Source: DAOPXV01 sp035352535 (lineage in GTDB: Bacteria; Muiribacteriota; UBA9980). From it: a DNA stretch of 42,619 nucleotides. Shown piece by piece: positions 24,795 to 33,124 of the stretch. Position 1 is the first letter of the stretch, and every line of letters starts with the position of its first letter. The notes beneath the pieces are model-generated. The model saw nothing but the letters and a program-made list of their open reading frames with translations. It searched no databases and was not told the origin of the DNA. The stretch lies in NCBI GenBank assembly GCA_964545075.1, contig CAZJFS010000018.1, positions 1-42,619 on the forward strand. The letters are read 5' to 3'. The position numbers and the translations under genes were made by a program.

Positions 24795-24817
24795 ATAGTT
24801 ATTATGAAACTAACTAT
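24795..24817. repeat. 7 bp perfect dyad upstream of the FN3 lipoprotein gene
   Basis: ATAGTTA and TAACTAT flank a 9-base centre, about 40 bases upstream of the start codon at 24754. This is a plausible operator. No convincing promoter could be placed next to it. Confidence 0.4.
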
Positions 24818-24880
24818 GAGTCTTTGTAAGATTATCGGCAACGCCCAGATTTTTTTTATATGCGGTAAAGTTTAAAAACA

Positions 24881-24910
24881 AAAAAACCCGCCGGTATAAC
24901 CAGCGGGTTT
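24881..24910 (-). terminator. Intrinsic terminator of the carboxypeptidase gene
   Basis: On the minus strand AAACCCGC and GCGGGTTT form an 8 bp stem with an 11-base loop, running into a T-tract. It lies 40 bases after the carboxypeptidase stop. Confidence 0.9.
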
Positions 24911-24915
24911 CAGGT

Positions 24916-24953
24916 AAGTTATTTTATTTTTATGAAAGTTATTTTATTTTTAT
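24916..24953. repeat. 20 bp tandem duplication at the carboxypeptidase stop codon
   Basis: An 18-base A/T-rich unit (AAGTTATTTTATTTTTAT) occurs at 24916-24933 and again at 24936-24953; the second copy contains the stop codon. It looks like a small slippage duplication. Confidence 0.8.
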
Positions 24954-26488
24954 TCGGCGTTTTCCGCGCTTATAAGTTCCGACTGGATCTTTTCTACGTC
25001 GCGGATCACCTGGCGTGTGTTTCCGATTTTATTGATGATATTGTTCATATACATATTTTTAACTTCTTTTAAGACGGGAACGAGAAGTTGCTTGGCATTC
25101 GCGTTTGACTTCGAAACTTCATTCATGAATTCGTCGAGATTTTTTCCGTTCGCGTCGTTAGCGGGATTGAGAAGGTTAATAAGGGCCGTTTTGGCGGTTA
25201 CGTCTTTCTGATTGGATGCCGCTGCCGCATAGATGTATCTTGCGGTGGCTACCAGTGTGGGAGAGGCGTAATCCGGATGCGTCGAAGCGTGAACCTTGCC
25301 GATCTGATCTAACAGATAAAGGCATGATTTAACGTTTGACGAGCAGATCTGATCTACTTCCGAGTCGGCCGGAACGAACTGGCTTCCAAGTTCGATCGTG
25401 AAAGCGAGCGCGCCCATCGAGCCGTACATGAAATCATCGGAATCGCCCATGGCTGGATAGAGATCCGCGCTGTTTTCGGGGCTGTAGCCATTCAATTTAG
25501 CCATTTCACCGGCAAGCTGAGCTAAAAGTTTGCCGTCTTTATTAGGCACGTTGTACGCATAGCCGAATGGATAGAGAACAAGTTCCGAATAGCTGTGAAA
25601 CGATATTGAACTTATGAAATGGTGCTGTTCGGCGAGTTTTTTTATAGCTGCGTTGCATGGTTCCGAGAACGGGCCGGTGCCGTGATAAGTATCCGAACCG
25701 CCCGATGATGAAGCGCCAACGTTTCCCCATTCGTAGCCATAGTTTCTGTTGGGGTCCACGCCGTAAGATTTGTCGGCGTTCAAGCGGCGGTTTTTTCTCC
25801 ACATTCTTGATTTCGTCTGCGAATAAACGAGGCCGTCGGGATTGACGACGGGAACTATCCAGATGTCCCTTCCGTCAACGAGTTTCTTTATCGTGTCGTC
25901 TTTAGCGTATTTTGAGGTAAGCTCGTTTATGAGCGCGAGCGGAACTTCGGCCGATATCCATTCGCGCGAATGGTGGAGGCCCATTATGAGGCCGGCGGGC
26001 TTTTTAGCTTTATGACCGATGTTTCCGGTTATATTTAAAGCCGATATGTCGCGGCCTTCGAAGCTTTTACCGATAACGCTGACTTTGCAGATATCGGGAA
26101 AATTCGTTTCAGCGTCTTTCATTATCTGCTGCGCCTGTTCGTATGTGTGATATTTTCCGAGTCCGGCGCGGAAACGGGTTAGCAGGGAATTGGCGTCCGG
26201 GTTGGTTATCGTATATTGAAAGCGGCGTTTATCGAGTTTTTTTAGTTCCGGTTTCGATATCAATATAATAACGTAATCTTTTCTGACTTCGGCTATGTCC
26301 AGGCCCATATTGGCAAGAGCTTCAACCTGTTTTTTGTCCGTTATTGAAACTTTGACGACCATCGGGTTTTCCGCTGCTATCCGGGCTTCTTCGATAGCTT
26401 TGTCATCGGCCGCAAATACTGGACCGAATGAGAACAATGATAAGAAAAAAACTACCCCTAAAAATAAAAAAAGACCGCGTAACTTCAC
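24950..26488 (-). CDS. Secreted M14-family zinc carboxypeptidase
   Basis: The 512-residue exported metallopeptidase has a Sec signal peptide of ~26 residues ending PVFA and an N-terminal propeptide-like segment. The carboxypeptidase A-type domain starts near residue 105 (YHTYEQAQQIM). Zinc ligands are visible as HHSREW (HxxE) and the later histidine in ISFHSYSELVLYPFGY; the catalytic glutamate is in FTIELGSQF. Substrate-side landmarks VVNPDGLVYS and DPNRNYGYEW are present. A ~110-residue helical C-terminal extension follows. The start is the GTG at 26488, with GGGGGAG five bases upstream. It is monocistronic, with an exact consensus promoter and a strong terminator. Likely role: nutrient peptide or wall peptide hydrolysis. 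Confidence 0.93.
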   Translation of the reverse strand: MKLRGLFLFLGVVFFLSLFSFGPVFAADDKAIEEARIAAENPMVVKVSITDKKQVEALANMGLDIAEVRKDYVIILISKPELKKLDKRRFQYTITNPDANSLLTRFRAGLGKYHTYEQAQQIMKDAETNFPDICKVSVIGKSFEGRDISALNITGNIGHKAKKPAGLIMGLHHSREWISAEVPLALINELTSKYAKDDTIKKLVDGRDIWIVPVVNPDGLVYSQTKSRMWRKNRRLNADKSYGVDPNRNYGYEWGNVGASSSGGSDTYHGTGPFSEPCNAAIKKLAEQHHFISSISFHSYSELVLYPFGYAYNVPNKDGKLLAQLAGEMAKLNGYSPENSADLYPAMGDSDDFMYGSMGALAFTIELGSQFVPADSEVDQICSSNVKSCLYLLDQIGKVHASTHPDYASPTLVATARYIYAAAASNQKDVTAKTALINLLNPANDANGKNLDEFMNEVSKSNANAKQLLVPVLKEVKNMYMNNIINKIGNTRQVIRDVEKIQSELISAENAE

Positions 26489-26577
26489 TTGAACTCCCCC
26501 TTACTTCATACTAAAAAAACATTAACAACGTGAAATTTTCAGGCTAAAAATTAATATATATATTTTTTATTGAAGTA

Positions 26578-26606
26578 ATTATATCACTTATCACAAAAGC
26601 TGTCAA
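26578..26606 (-). promoter_or_regulatory. Exact consensus sigma70 promoter of the carboxypeptidase gene
   Basis: Minus strand: TTGACA (26601-26606), 17-base spacer, TATAAT (26578-26583), about 83 bases of leader before the GTG start. Confidence 0.9.
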
Positions 26607-26877
26607 CAAAATAATTTTGATTTTAAGCGTTTAAGTCCTATTGAAATGTATCTTTTCAGCCGTTTTTATGTTTGCGGGTTATTCTTTTGCGGGGTGGCAT
26701 TGATATGGGATAAGGCAAATTTTATAAATAATTTGATTGATATATGAAACGGTTTTTTTGTTTTCCAGGGCTTGGCGAAAGTAATGCCTTCATCGCTTTT
26801 GACGTTACGGTTTTTAAGTCTTCTTTAATTTTCCAAGTTTTACTTTGCCGGCAGAGCTTTTGTTAAATATTATTTTA
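26607..26877. other. A/T-rich divergent intergenic region, no gene recognised
   Basis: This is the stretch between the two divergent promoters. Neither strand has a reading frame with a ribosome binding site and recognisable product. One short palindrome (TGCCGGCA near 26849) is present. It may contain regulatory sites, but nothing specific can be supported. Confidence 0.5.
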
Positions 26878-26906
26878 TTGATTTATTGTTTAATAAATAG
26901 TATAAT
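26878..26906 (+). promoter_or_regulatory. Sigma70 promoter of the helicase-TgpA operon
   Basis: TTGATT (26878-26883), 17-base spacer, exact TATAAT (26901-26906). The start codon at 26946 is ~33 bases after the predicted transcription start, with GGAG seven bases before it. Confidence 0.75.
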
Positions 26907-26945
26907 AAGCTTCGAAAAAAATAAAAAATCGATTGGAGTACTTTT

Positions 26946-29234
26946 ATGGAATATAAGAATTTTACGCTTGACGATTTTCAAATAAATTCGCTGGAGGCTA
27001 TCGATCGCTGGAATACGGTCATAGTATGCGCGCCGACGGGTTCGGGAAAAACGCTTATCGCTGAATACATCATCGACAAGTGTATCAGGGAGAACCACGA
27101 GGTCATATATACCGCTCCTATAAAAGCCCTTTCAAACCAGAAGTATCGTGATTTTAAAGCGCAATACGGCGATAAGGTCGGTATATTGACCGGCGATGTC
27201 GTTATAAACTCGAATGCCCCCTGCCTTATTATGACGACGGAGATTTTCAGAAATATTATTTATGACGATCCAAAGCGCTTAAGTAACGTCAAGTACGTAA
27301 TATTCGACGAGGTTCACTATATCGAGGATCCGCGCCGCGGCACCGTGTGGGAAGAAAGCATAATGCTCGCTCCCCAGCATATACATTTTCTCTGCCTTTC
27401 GGCTACGATAGCCAACGTTGATGAACTCGCCAGCTGGATGCAGTCCATCCGTCAGTCCGAGGTTTCGGTCATAATCCATGAAAAGCGTCCGGTTCCTCTC
27501 GAACCGTTCGTTTACATAGCCGGCGGAAATATTCCCTTTCAGCTTAACAACCTTAACAAGGCCCTCGCGTACGCCAATACCATCGCCGAAAAAATGAAGC
27601 AAGTCCAGAAAAGCGGTCAGCCGCACGAAATGCGCCAGAAATCCGGCGTTCCGATATTCGAATATCTGCTTTCTAAATCGCTTTTGCCCGCCCTTTGCTT
27701 CAGCTTTTCCCGCAAAAATTGCGAGAAGATGGCCTTTCAATATAAATACATGAATCTTTTGAAGGCCGAGGAAGCCGCGGAGGCGGTCCGGATATTCGAC
27801 GAGCATATCGAACGCTTCAACCTCAAAGGTTACCTCTCAACCCAGAATCTTAGAAGGCTCATAGAGTTTGGAACGGCGTTTCATCACGCCGGAATGTTGC
27901 CGGCCCAAAAGGATATCGTTGAAATATTGTTCTCGAAAAACCTTATAAAAATATTATTTGCGACCGAGACCTTCGCCGTCGGAATAAATATGCCCGCCAA
28001 AACCGTTGTTTTTGACGGACTTGAAAAGAATGACGGCATATGCTTCAGATATCTTAAATCATACGAATATCAGCAGATGTCCGGGCGCGCCGGAAGGCGC
28101 GGCATAGACGAGAAGGGTTTCGTTTACGCGCTCATAGACCCGAAATATTATAACTACGCCGGCACCAAACAAACGCTTCTGGGAAAACTCGAGCCGCTGA
28201 AAAGCCAGTTCGCCTTTTCGTATTCGAGCATATTAAATCTGCATGAGACTAAAAACAAGGCCCAGATAATGGAGCTTTGCGAAAAGTCCTTCGGCTATTA
28301 TCAGATGAAAAGCGTCATAGAATTGAAAGTCGAAAAGATGAAGCAACTGGATGAAAAGCTTTCGAATCTCGACTGCCGCGTCCCGCAGCCGCGAAAGCTT
28401 CTTTCAGGCTTCGTCGAGAACATGAAGACAATAGAAAATGGAAAGATGCGTCTGAACGAGCTTCGGCGCATGCTAAGAAAGCGCATGCCTGAAGATCAGA
28501 AGGATATCCGCTGTGAAATGCGCGCCGTGGAGAACAATATAGGGTTCGCTTCGAAGAACATGAGGCGCACGAAATGCGCGCACTGCAACTTTAAAGCAAA
28601 GTGCGTCGCCGTCGCGGAAGCTTATTATACCGCCAAGGCCGAACTTCATAATATCAATAATTTTGGATTCGATCTGGACGGAAAATTCGCTTTTCTCGAA
28701 GCAATCGGCTATATAAAAGACGATAAGCTTCAGCCGCGCGGGCTGTTCGCATCGCAGATATTCGGATATGAGGTCGCGGCGACGGAACTTTATTTTGAGG
28801 GCTATATCGGCAAGCTCAACGCGGACGAGCTCAATGCTCTCATCTGCGGAATAGTTTTTGAAAATAAAACGCGGGCTTCATATGTCATGAAAAGCAAGGA
28901 ACTCAAGGATAAATTAAAGGCCTTCAGATACCGCATGGAGGATATAGTCCGCCGCGAGCTTAACTGCTGCAAGGTCGGAAGCATAAAACCCATCGAGAAC
29001 GCCATGGCCGAGATGGCTTATAAATGGAGCACCGGCGCGACATTCCAGGAAATCACCCAGAGCCAGGACCTGCTTTTGGAAGGCGACATCATAAGGCTTT
29101 TCAGAAACTGCGTTGACCTTTTAAGGCAGCTTAAGCGCGTGCTTGTTCAGGATACGATATCCTACGCGAAGATCGACGCCTGCCTGAAGAAGATGAACCG
29201 CGACATAGTCGACGCCGAACAATATTTTAACTGA
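26946..29234 (+). CDS. Ski2-like DExH-box helicase
   Basis: The 762-residue superfamily 2 helicase has Walker A APTGSGKT (residue ~30), DEVH (~120), motif III LSATIAN, motif V FATETFAVGINMPAKTVVF and motif VI QMSGRAGRRGID. The Ski2/Mtr4 subgroup is indicated by that motif V/VI pair and by the long C-terminal helical region resembling DSHCT. A cysteine group (CAHCNFKAKC, ~546-555) sits where Ski2-like proteins often carry such a cluster. Ski2/Mtr4 helicases feed RNA to exonucleases in eukaryotes; bacterial homologues (HelY-like) are little understood. It is the first gene of a six-gene operon. The ATG has GGAG seven bases upstream. Confidence 0.92.
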   Translation: MEYKNFTLDDFQINSLEAIDRWNTVIVCAPTGSGKTLIAEYIIDKCIRENHEVIYTAPIKALSNQKYRDFKAQYGDKVGILTGDVVINSNAPCLIMTTEIFRNIIYDDPKRLSNVKYVIFDEVHYIEDPRRGTVWEESIMLAPQHIHFLCLSATIANVDELASWMQSIRQSEVSVIIHEKRPVPLEPFVYIAGGNIPFQLNNLNKALAYANTIAEKMKQVQKSGQPHEMRQKSGVPIFEYLLSKSLLPALCFSFSRKNCEKMAFQYKYMNLLKAEEAAEAVRIFDEHIERFNLKGYLSTQNLRRLIEFGTAFHHAGMLPAQKDIVEILFSKNLIKILFATETFAVGINMPAKTVVFDGLEKNDGICFRYLKSYEYQQMSGRAGRRGIDEKGFVYALIDPKYYNYAGTKQTLLGKLEPLKSQFAFSYSSILNLHETKNKAQIMELCEKSFGYYQMKSVIELKVEKMKQLDEKLSNLDCRVPQPRKLLSGFVENMKTIENGKMRLNELRRMLRKRMPEDQKDIRCEMRAVENNIGFASKNMRRTKCAHCNFKAKCVAVAEAYYTAKAELHNINNFGFDLDGKFAFLEAIGYIKDDKLQPRGLFASQIFGYEVAATELYFEGYIGKLNADELNALICGIVFENKTRASYVMKSKELKDKLKAFRYRMEDIVRRELNCCKVGSIKPIENAMAEMAYKWSTGATFQEITQSQDLLLEGDIIRLFRNCVDLLRQLKRVLVQDTISYAKIDACLKKMNRDIVDAEQYFN

Positions 29235-29249
29235 GGATGAGAGCGTTTT

Positions 29250-30248
29250 ATGATGAACGGAGAAAATAAAATAAAGAAAATCATATATTCGGTTTTTATA
29301 ATACTTTTGCTTTCCGTTTCTTCGGCTCTGGCTTATACGGATGAAGAAATGGATATTCTAAAAAAAAAGATGGAACTTATAAAGCAGACCAGGCGTTCCA
29401 GGGTGATTCAGCCGGACAACGCGCTCGTGACTGATCCCCGTGAAAAAGTCATGCTCGTAGCGGTGACGGATGCCTGCGTAAAAAAAATGAAGCGTTTTCC
29501 GACGCGTGAAATGATAAAGGACGTCTGCGATTATCTCACCCGTTCGAGAGTTTCCGCCATCGGGATCGATTTCGTTTATGACGTGCCGGAAGTCACCGAC
29601 CGCTCTCTGGTCGAATTTATAGAGCGTACTCCGCGCGTGGTCCTGGCTTCCGACGCCGCCATCGATCCGAACCGCCTTTACAAGGACTGGGACGAGGCCG
29701 GAGAAGATTTCGCCATAACCGCTCCTTATAAGGCCCTCGATAAAGCCGTGCGAAAAGAGGGATATATAAATTTTGATCTGACCCACGGTTTCGTAAACCT
29801 CAGGTTTCATTCATTCCTGAAACGCAAAAGCGATATCTATCTTTCGATGCCGCTGGCGCTTGTTTTTATCGCTGAAAACATAGAAGACTTCGACGTGTCG
29901 TTAAACCCGGACCAGTCGGTTTCAAAATACCGGATAAAGTTCGGCGACGGTTTCGAGGTCCCTCAAAAGTATGTTCTCAATTACAGATATAATTTTAAAT
30001 ACGTTTATTTCAGCGAGCTTTACGCGAAGGCTAAAAAATATCTTGAAAATCCCGACCCGGATACGCTTCCGGTCCGCGAGCTCGAGGGAAAAATAGCGCT
30101 TATCGGCGACATGACCGCGGACGCTAAAACATATGTCAAAAACAACCTCCAGGTTTATAACATCGACCTGTTAGGGAATTCGATCATCGATATTTACGAG
30201 CGCAGGATGAAAACGCCCGCGCGCGAAAGTTTTAAGATCATGGAGTAA
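29250..30248 (+). CDS. Exported CHASE2-like sensor domain without an output domain
   Basis: The 332-residue protein has a signal peptide or N-terminal anchor (residues ~10-29, ending SSALA). CHASE2 features follow: 'VMLVAVTDACVKKM', a later 'SAIGIDFVYDVPEVTDRSL', 'TPRVVLASDA', and near the C-terminus 'GKIALIGDMTADAKTYVKNN' with 'LLGNSIIDIYERR'. CHASE2 is an extracellular sensing domain normally fused to a kinase, cyclase or GGDEF domain. Here the chain stops after it, with no transmembrane segments following, so signalling would need a partner. It lies 15 bases after the helicase gene and six before the exonuclease gene. Confidence 0.65.
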   Translation: MMNGENKIKKIIYSVFIILLLSVSSALAYTDEEMDILKKKMELIKQTRRSRVIQPDNALVTDPREKVMLVAVTDACVKKMKRFPTREMIKDVCDYLTRSRVSAIGIDFVYDVPEVTDRSLVEFIERTPRVVLASDAAIDPNRLYKDWDEAGEDFAITAPYKALDKAVRKEGYINFDLTHGFVNLRFHSFLKRKSDIYLSMPLALVFIAENIEDFDVSLNPDQSVSKYRIKFGDGFEVPQKYVLNYRYNFKYVYFSELYAKAKKYLENPDPDTLPVRELEGKIALIGDMTADAKTYVKNNLQVYNIDLLGNSIIDIYERRMKTPARESFKIME

Positions 30249-30254
30249 CCAAGT

Positions 30255-31049
30255 ATGCTTCCAGACGAGGAAATAATCAAGTCACGCAAAAATTTGGGCA
30301 AGGAAAAGCGCTCGCTCGACACGCTTTTCAATATCATAAAAATGGAAAAAACGGAAGGCGTAACGGCCGGATTCGTGGTTGAAAACATCATGAAAATGAA
30401 AGGCGTAAAGGGGCCGATGGCGGATAAACTTGCGCTTATGCACATCGGCGACGACCCGCGTTTTATTTTCGAGAACGGTTTCTTTAAGATCAAAGGCGGA
30501 TTTAGCGCCAAGGCGCTTTTCAACGCGCCTTCGTATTGCGTCGTCGATATCGAGACGGCCGGGAAAAGTTATAAGGACGGTGGGATCGTAGAGCTTGCCG
30601 CCGTGCGCGTGGCCGACGGTAAATTGTCCGGAAGCTTTTCACAGCTTATAGACCCCGGCTTTCCTATTTTGCCGCAGAACACCATGATCCACGGCATAAC
30701 CGACGACATGGTCGCGGGAATGCCTCGCGTTGAAGATGTTCTGCCTCAATTCCTTGATTTTTTAGGCGATTCGGTCTTCGTGGCTCACAACGCGCCGTTC
30801 GATATCTCTTATATAAACGAGTCTCTTATGCGTAAATATTCGCAAAAAATAATAAACCCGGTCATCTGCACGCTGAAACTTTCAAGAATGCTTTTTCCTA
30901 AACTTGAAAGCCATAAACTCGATTCGATGCTTCTTCATTTTAAACTCGAGGCGGAATCGCGTCATCGCGCTCTCGGCGACGCTACGGCTTGCGCTAAAGT
31001 GCTTTTGCGGATGCTCGATATCTTGAAAAATAGCGGGAACCTGAAATGA
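30255..31049 (+). CDS. DnaQ-type DEDDh 3'-5' exonuclease with an N-terminal extension
   Basis: Residues ~93-260 form an epsilon/PolC-like exonuclease: Exo I VVDIETAG, 'GGIVELAAVRVADGKLSGSF', 'IHGITDDMVAG', Exo II VAHNAPFDISYI and Exo III HRALGDATA (HxxxxD), so all DEDDh residues are present. It acts on DNA or RNA 3' ends with two metal ions. The first ~90 residues are a separate domain, possibly winged-helix-like (VVENIMKMKGVKGPMADKLA), which I do not recognise. No polymerase domain is attached. The stop overlaps the MoxR start (ATGA), so the two are translationally coupled. The upstream helicase in the same operon could be a functional partner. Confidence 0.88.
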   Translation: MLPDEEIIKSRKNLGKEKRSLDTLFNIIKMEKTEGVTAGFVVENIMKMKGVKGPMADKLALMHIGDDPRFIFENGFFKIKGGFSAKALFNAPSYCVVDIETAGKSYKDGGIVELAAVRVADGKLSGSFSQLIDPGFPILPQNTMIHGITDDMVAGMPRVEDVLPQFLDFLGDSVFVAHNAPFDISYINESLMRKYSQKIINPVICTLKLSRMLFPKLESHKLDSMLLHFKLEAESRHRALGDATACAKVLLRMLDILKNSGNLK

Positions 31050-31990
31050 ATATTGAAAAATGCCGGAAACTGATAAATAACCTTGCGGATAACGTTGAAA
31101 AGGCCGTATCGGGAAAGCGAAAGATAATAGAGCTCGCTCTCGTTGGGCTTTTCGCCCGTTCGCACATACTTATCGAGGACATACCCGGGATAGGCAAAAC
31201 CACTCTGGCGATGGCTCTTGCGCGTTCCATAAACGGCGTCTTCAGAAGGATACAGATGACGGCCGACTTGCTTCCAAGCGATATCATTGGCGGCCTCGTC
31301 TTCAATCCGAACGATCAGGCGTTCGAGGTCCGCTGGGGTCCGATCCAGGGGAATCTCGTCCTTTGCGACGAAATAAACCGCGCCACGCCTAAAACTCAGT
31401 CGGCGCTTCTCGAATGCATGGCGGAAGGTCAGGTCACCATAGACCGCCAGGTTTTAAAACTCGACGATCCATTCATGGTTATCGCGACGCAGAATCCCAT
31501 GGAATATGAAGGCTGCTATATCCTCGGCGAGTCCCAGAAAGACCGGTTCATAATGGCCTTCAAAATGGGCTATCCTGATTATGAGACTGAGAGATCCATC
31601 GTTCGAAGCCATTCAAAGGTGAACGTCAACGCGGATGAGATCGCGCCCGTTCTTACCCTTGCCGACCTGTGCGAGATACAGGCCGCGGTCGGCGAGGTCA
31701 AAGTGTCCGAAAGCGTGCTTGAATATATTTTAAATATCGTGGTGGAAACCAGGCGCGACCCCCGCGTAGCGGTCGGAGTTTCGCCTCGTGGCACGATACT
31801 TTTGAAGCTGGCCGCCTCTTCCTTCGCCCTTATATGCGGAAGGGACCACGTTATATTCGACGACGTGAAATATATCGCGCCTTATGTTTTAACTCACCGC
31901 CTGCAGCTTTGCGCCGAACAGATACTCGGCGAAAACATGGCGGAGGAAGTGGTCGCGGATTGCATTTCAAAAGTCCCGGTAACTAAATAA
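31046..31990 (+). CDS. MoxR-family AAA+ ATPase
   Basis: The 314-residue AAA+ protein has Walker A EDIPGIGKTTLA (~42-53), Walker B LVLCDEINRATPKTQSALLE, the MoxR signature 'MAEGQVTIDR', sensor 1 VIATQNPMEYEGCY and an arginine-containing sensor 2 segment in the C-terminal lid (SPRGTILLKLAA). MoxR ATPases act as chaperones for assembly or metal insertion and typically precede DUF58 and transglutaminase genes, exactly as here. The gap to the DUF58 gene is three bases. Confidence 0.95.
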   Translation: MNIEKCRKLINNLADNVEKAVSGKRKIIELALVGLFARSHILIEDIPGIGKTTLAMALARSINGVFRRIQMTADLLPSDIIGGLVFNPNDQAFEVRWGPIQGNLVLCDEINRATPKTQSALLECMAEGQVTIDRQVLKLDDPFMVIATQNPMEYEGCYILGESQKDRFIMAFKMGYPDYETERSIVRSHSKVNVNADEIAPVLTLADLCEIQAAVGEVKVSESVLEYILNIVVETRRDPRVAVGVSPRGTILLKLAASSFALICGRDHVIFDDVKYIAPYVLTHRLQLCAEQILGENMAEEVVADCISKVPVTK

Positions 31991-31993
31991 CTT

Positions 31994-33124
31994 ATGAAGA
32001 TATTCGTTTATGCATTATGGTTCTTTTTTCTTATGACGGCGGTAAATTCAGCCAACAATCTTTTCTACCTGGTTTTTTCGCTGTTCACTTCGTTCATATT
32101 GGTTCCGGGTTTTATGGCGTCGAAATCCTTCGCTGGCCTTTCATTTTCACGCCATCTTCCCTCGCGGGTTTTCGCCGGCGAAAATATTTCGGTCACTTCC
32201 TTCATTTCAAACGATTCTAAAAATGAAAAGTTCCTTTTAAAAATAACCGACAGCAGCGAGTCTTCGCTTTCCGTTGAAAAAAAGATCTTCGCTCTCGCGG
32301 CCGGTTCGAAAGTGGAAATTCCACTTCAGTATAGCTTTTCAAATCGCGGGGTCAATCTCGTGCGCTCCATTAAGGTCAGTTCCGAAGTGCCTTTTCTTTT
32401 GAGTGAAAAAACGGTTCTTCTGGATTCTGAGGGCGTCGTCATAGCGTATCCGAAAATCGCGAAAGTATTTTTCAGAGCGGATACCGCACGGGATTCGGCC
32501 CGGAAATACAGAAAAAGCTTTAATACCAGTTCAAACGAGTTCGATAAATTCAAGCAATATTCCACGGGCGACCAGATCCACAAGATAAACTGGCGCCATT
32601 ATTCGATAACGAGAACGCTCATAATACCGAAATTCGAGGAGCTTAATTACGGCGATTTCGCGGTGATAATGATCCTTGATGCAGCCGACGGCCCCGGAAC
32701 GCACGTTTACGAGCTGGCCGTGAGCGCCGCGGCAAGCGTTTCCTCGGCGCTTTCGGGATCAGGCCGCCAGTTCAAATTCGTGAGCGTCTCCTCTAATATC
32801 AGAAGTTTCGAACTGGTCAACGTGGGACTTGATAAAATACTGACGCACGCAGCGATGGTCGATGGAAATTACAGGATGACGGCCGGAGCGCTAAGAAAAA
32901 TTTTTTACGAAACATCAATGTCGCCTAATGTTATAGTCGTTTCATCCCGCCGTTTCGAAGGTTTCGGAAAGCTTCTATCGCTTATCGGCGCGAGGGTCCG
33001 CTGCGCGATTATAGCGGCGGAGAAAAATGACTCTTCTGAAATTCCAGTCTTGAAGAAGATACCCGGGAATTTTCCGGTTTATGAAATAAACGCGCTTGAA
33101 GCGCTCGAAAAGGCGGTCATATGA
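31994..33124 (+). CDS. DUF58 protein
   Basis: The 376-residue protein has two N-terminal hydrophobic helices (residues ~1-38) that anchor it in the inner membrane. A beta-rich region follows, then the DUF58 core with the hallmark 'YSTGDQIHKINWRHYSITRT' and a von Willebrand A-like C-terminal part (VIMILDAADGPG). DUF58 proteins are encoded next to MoxR ATPases and are thought to work with them at the membrane. The stop codon overlaps the start of the next gene by four bases. Confidence 0.9.
   Translation: MKIFVYALWFFFLMTAVNSANNLFYLVFSLFTSFILVPGFMASKSFAGLSFSRHLPSRVFAGENISVTSFISNDSKNEKFLLKITDSSESSLSVEKKIFALAAGSKVEIPLQYSFSNRGVNLVRSIKVSSEVPFLLSEKTVLLDSEGVVIAYPKIAKVFFRADTARDSARKYRKSFNTSSNEFDKFKQYSTGDQIHKINWRHYSITRTLIIPKFEELNYGDFAVIMILDAADGPGTHVYELAVSAAASVSSALSGSGRQFKFVSVSSNIRSFELVNVGLDKILTHAAMVDGNYRMTAGALRKIFYETSMSPNVIVVSSRRFEGFGKLLSLIGARVRCAIIAAEKNDSSEIPVLKKIPGNFPVYEINALEALEKAVI

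Noticed and set aside
24916..24953. Tandem repeat as part of a mobile element or CRISPR
   Set aside because: There are only two A/T-rich copies without spacers, terminal repeats or nearby transposase; simple slippage explains it.
26607..26877. Possible small RNA or missing gene in the largest empty region
   Set aside because: No reading frame with a ribosome site, and no terminator or promoter pair that would delimit an RNA gene.
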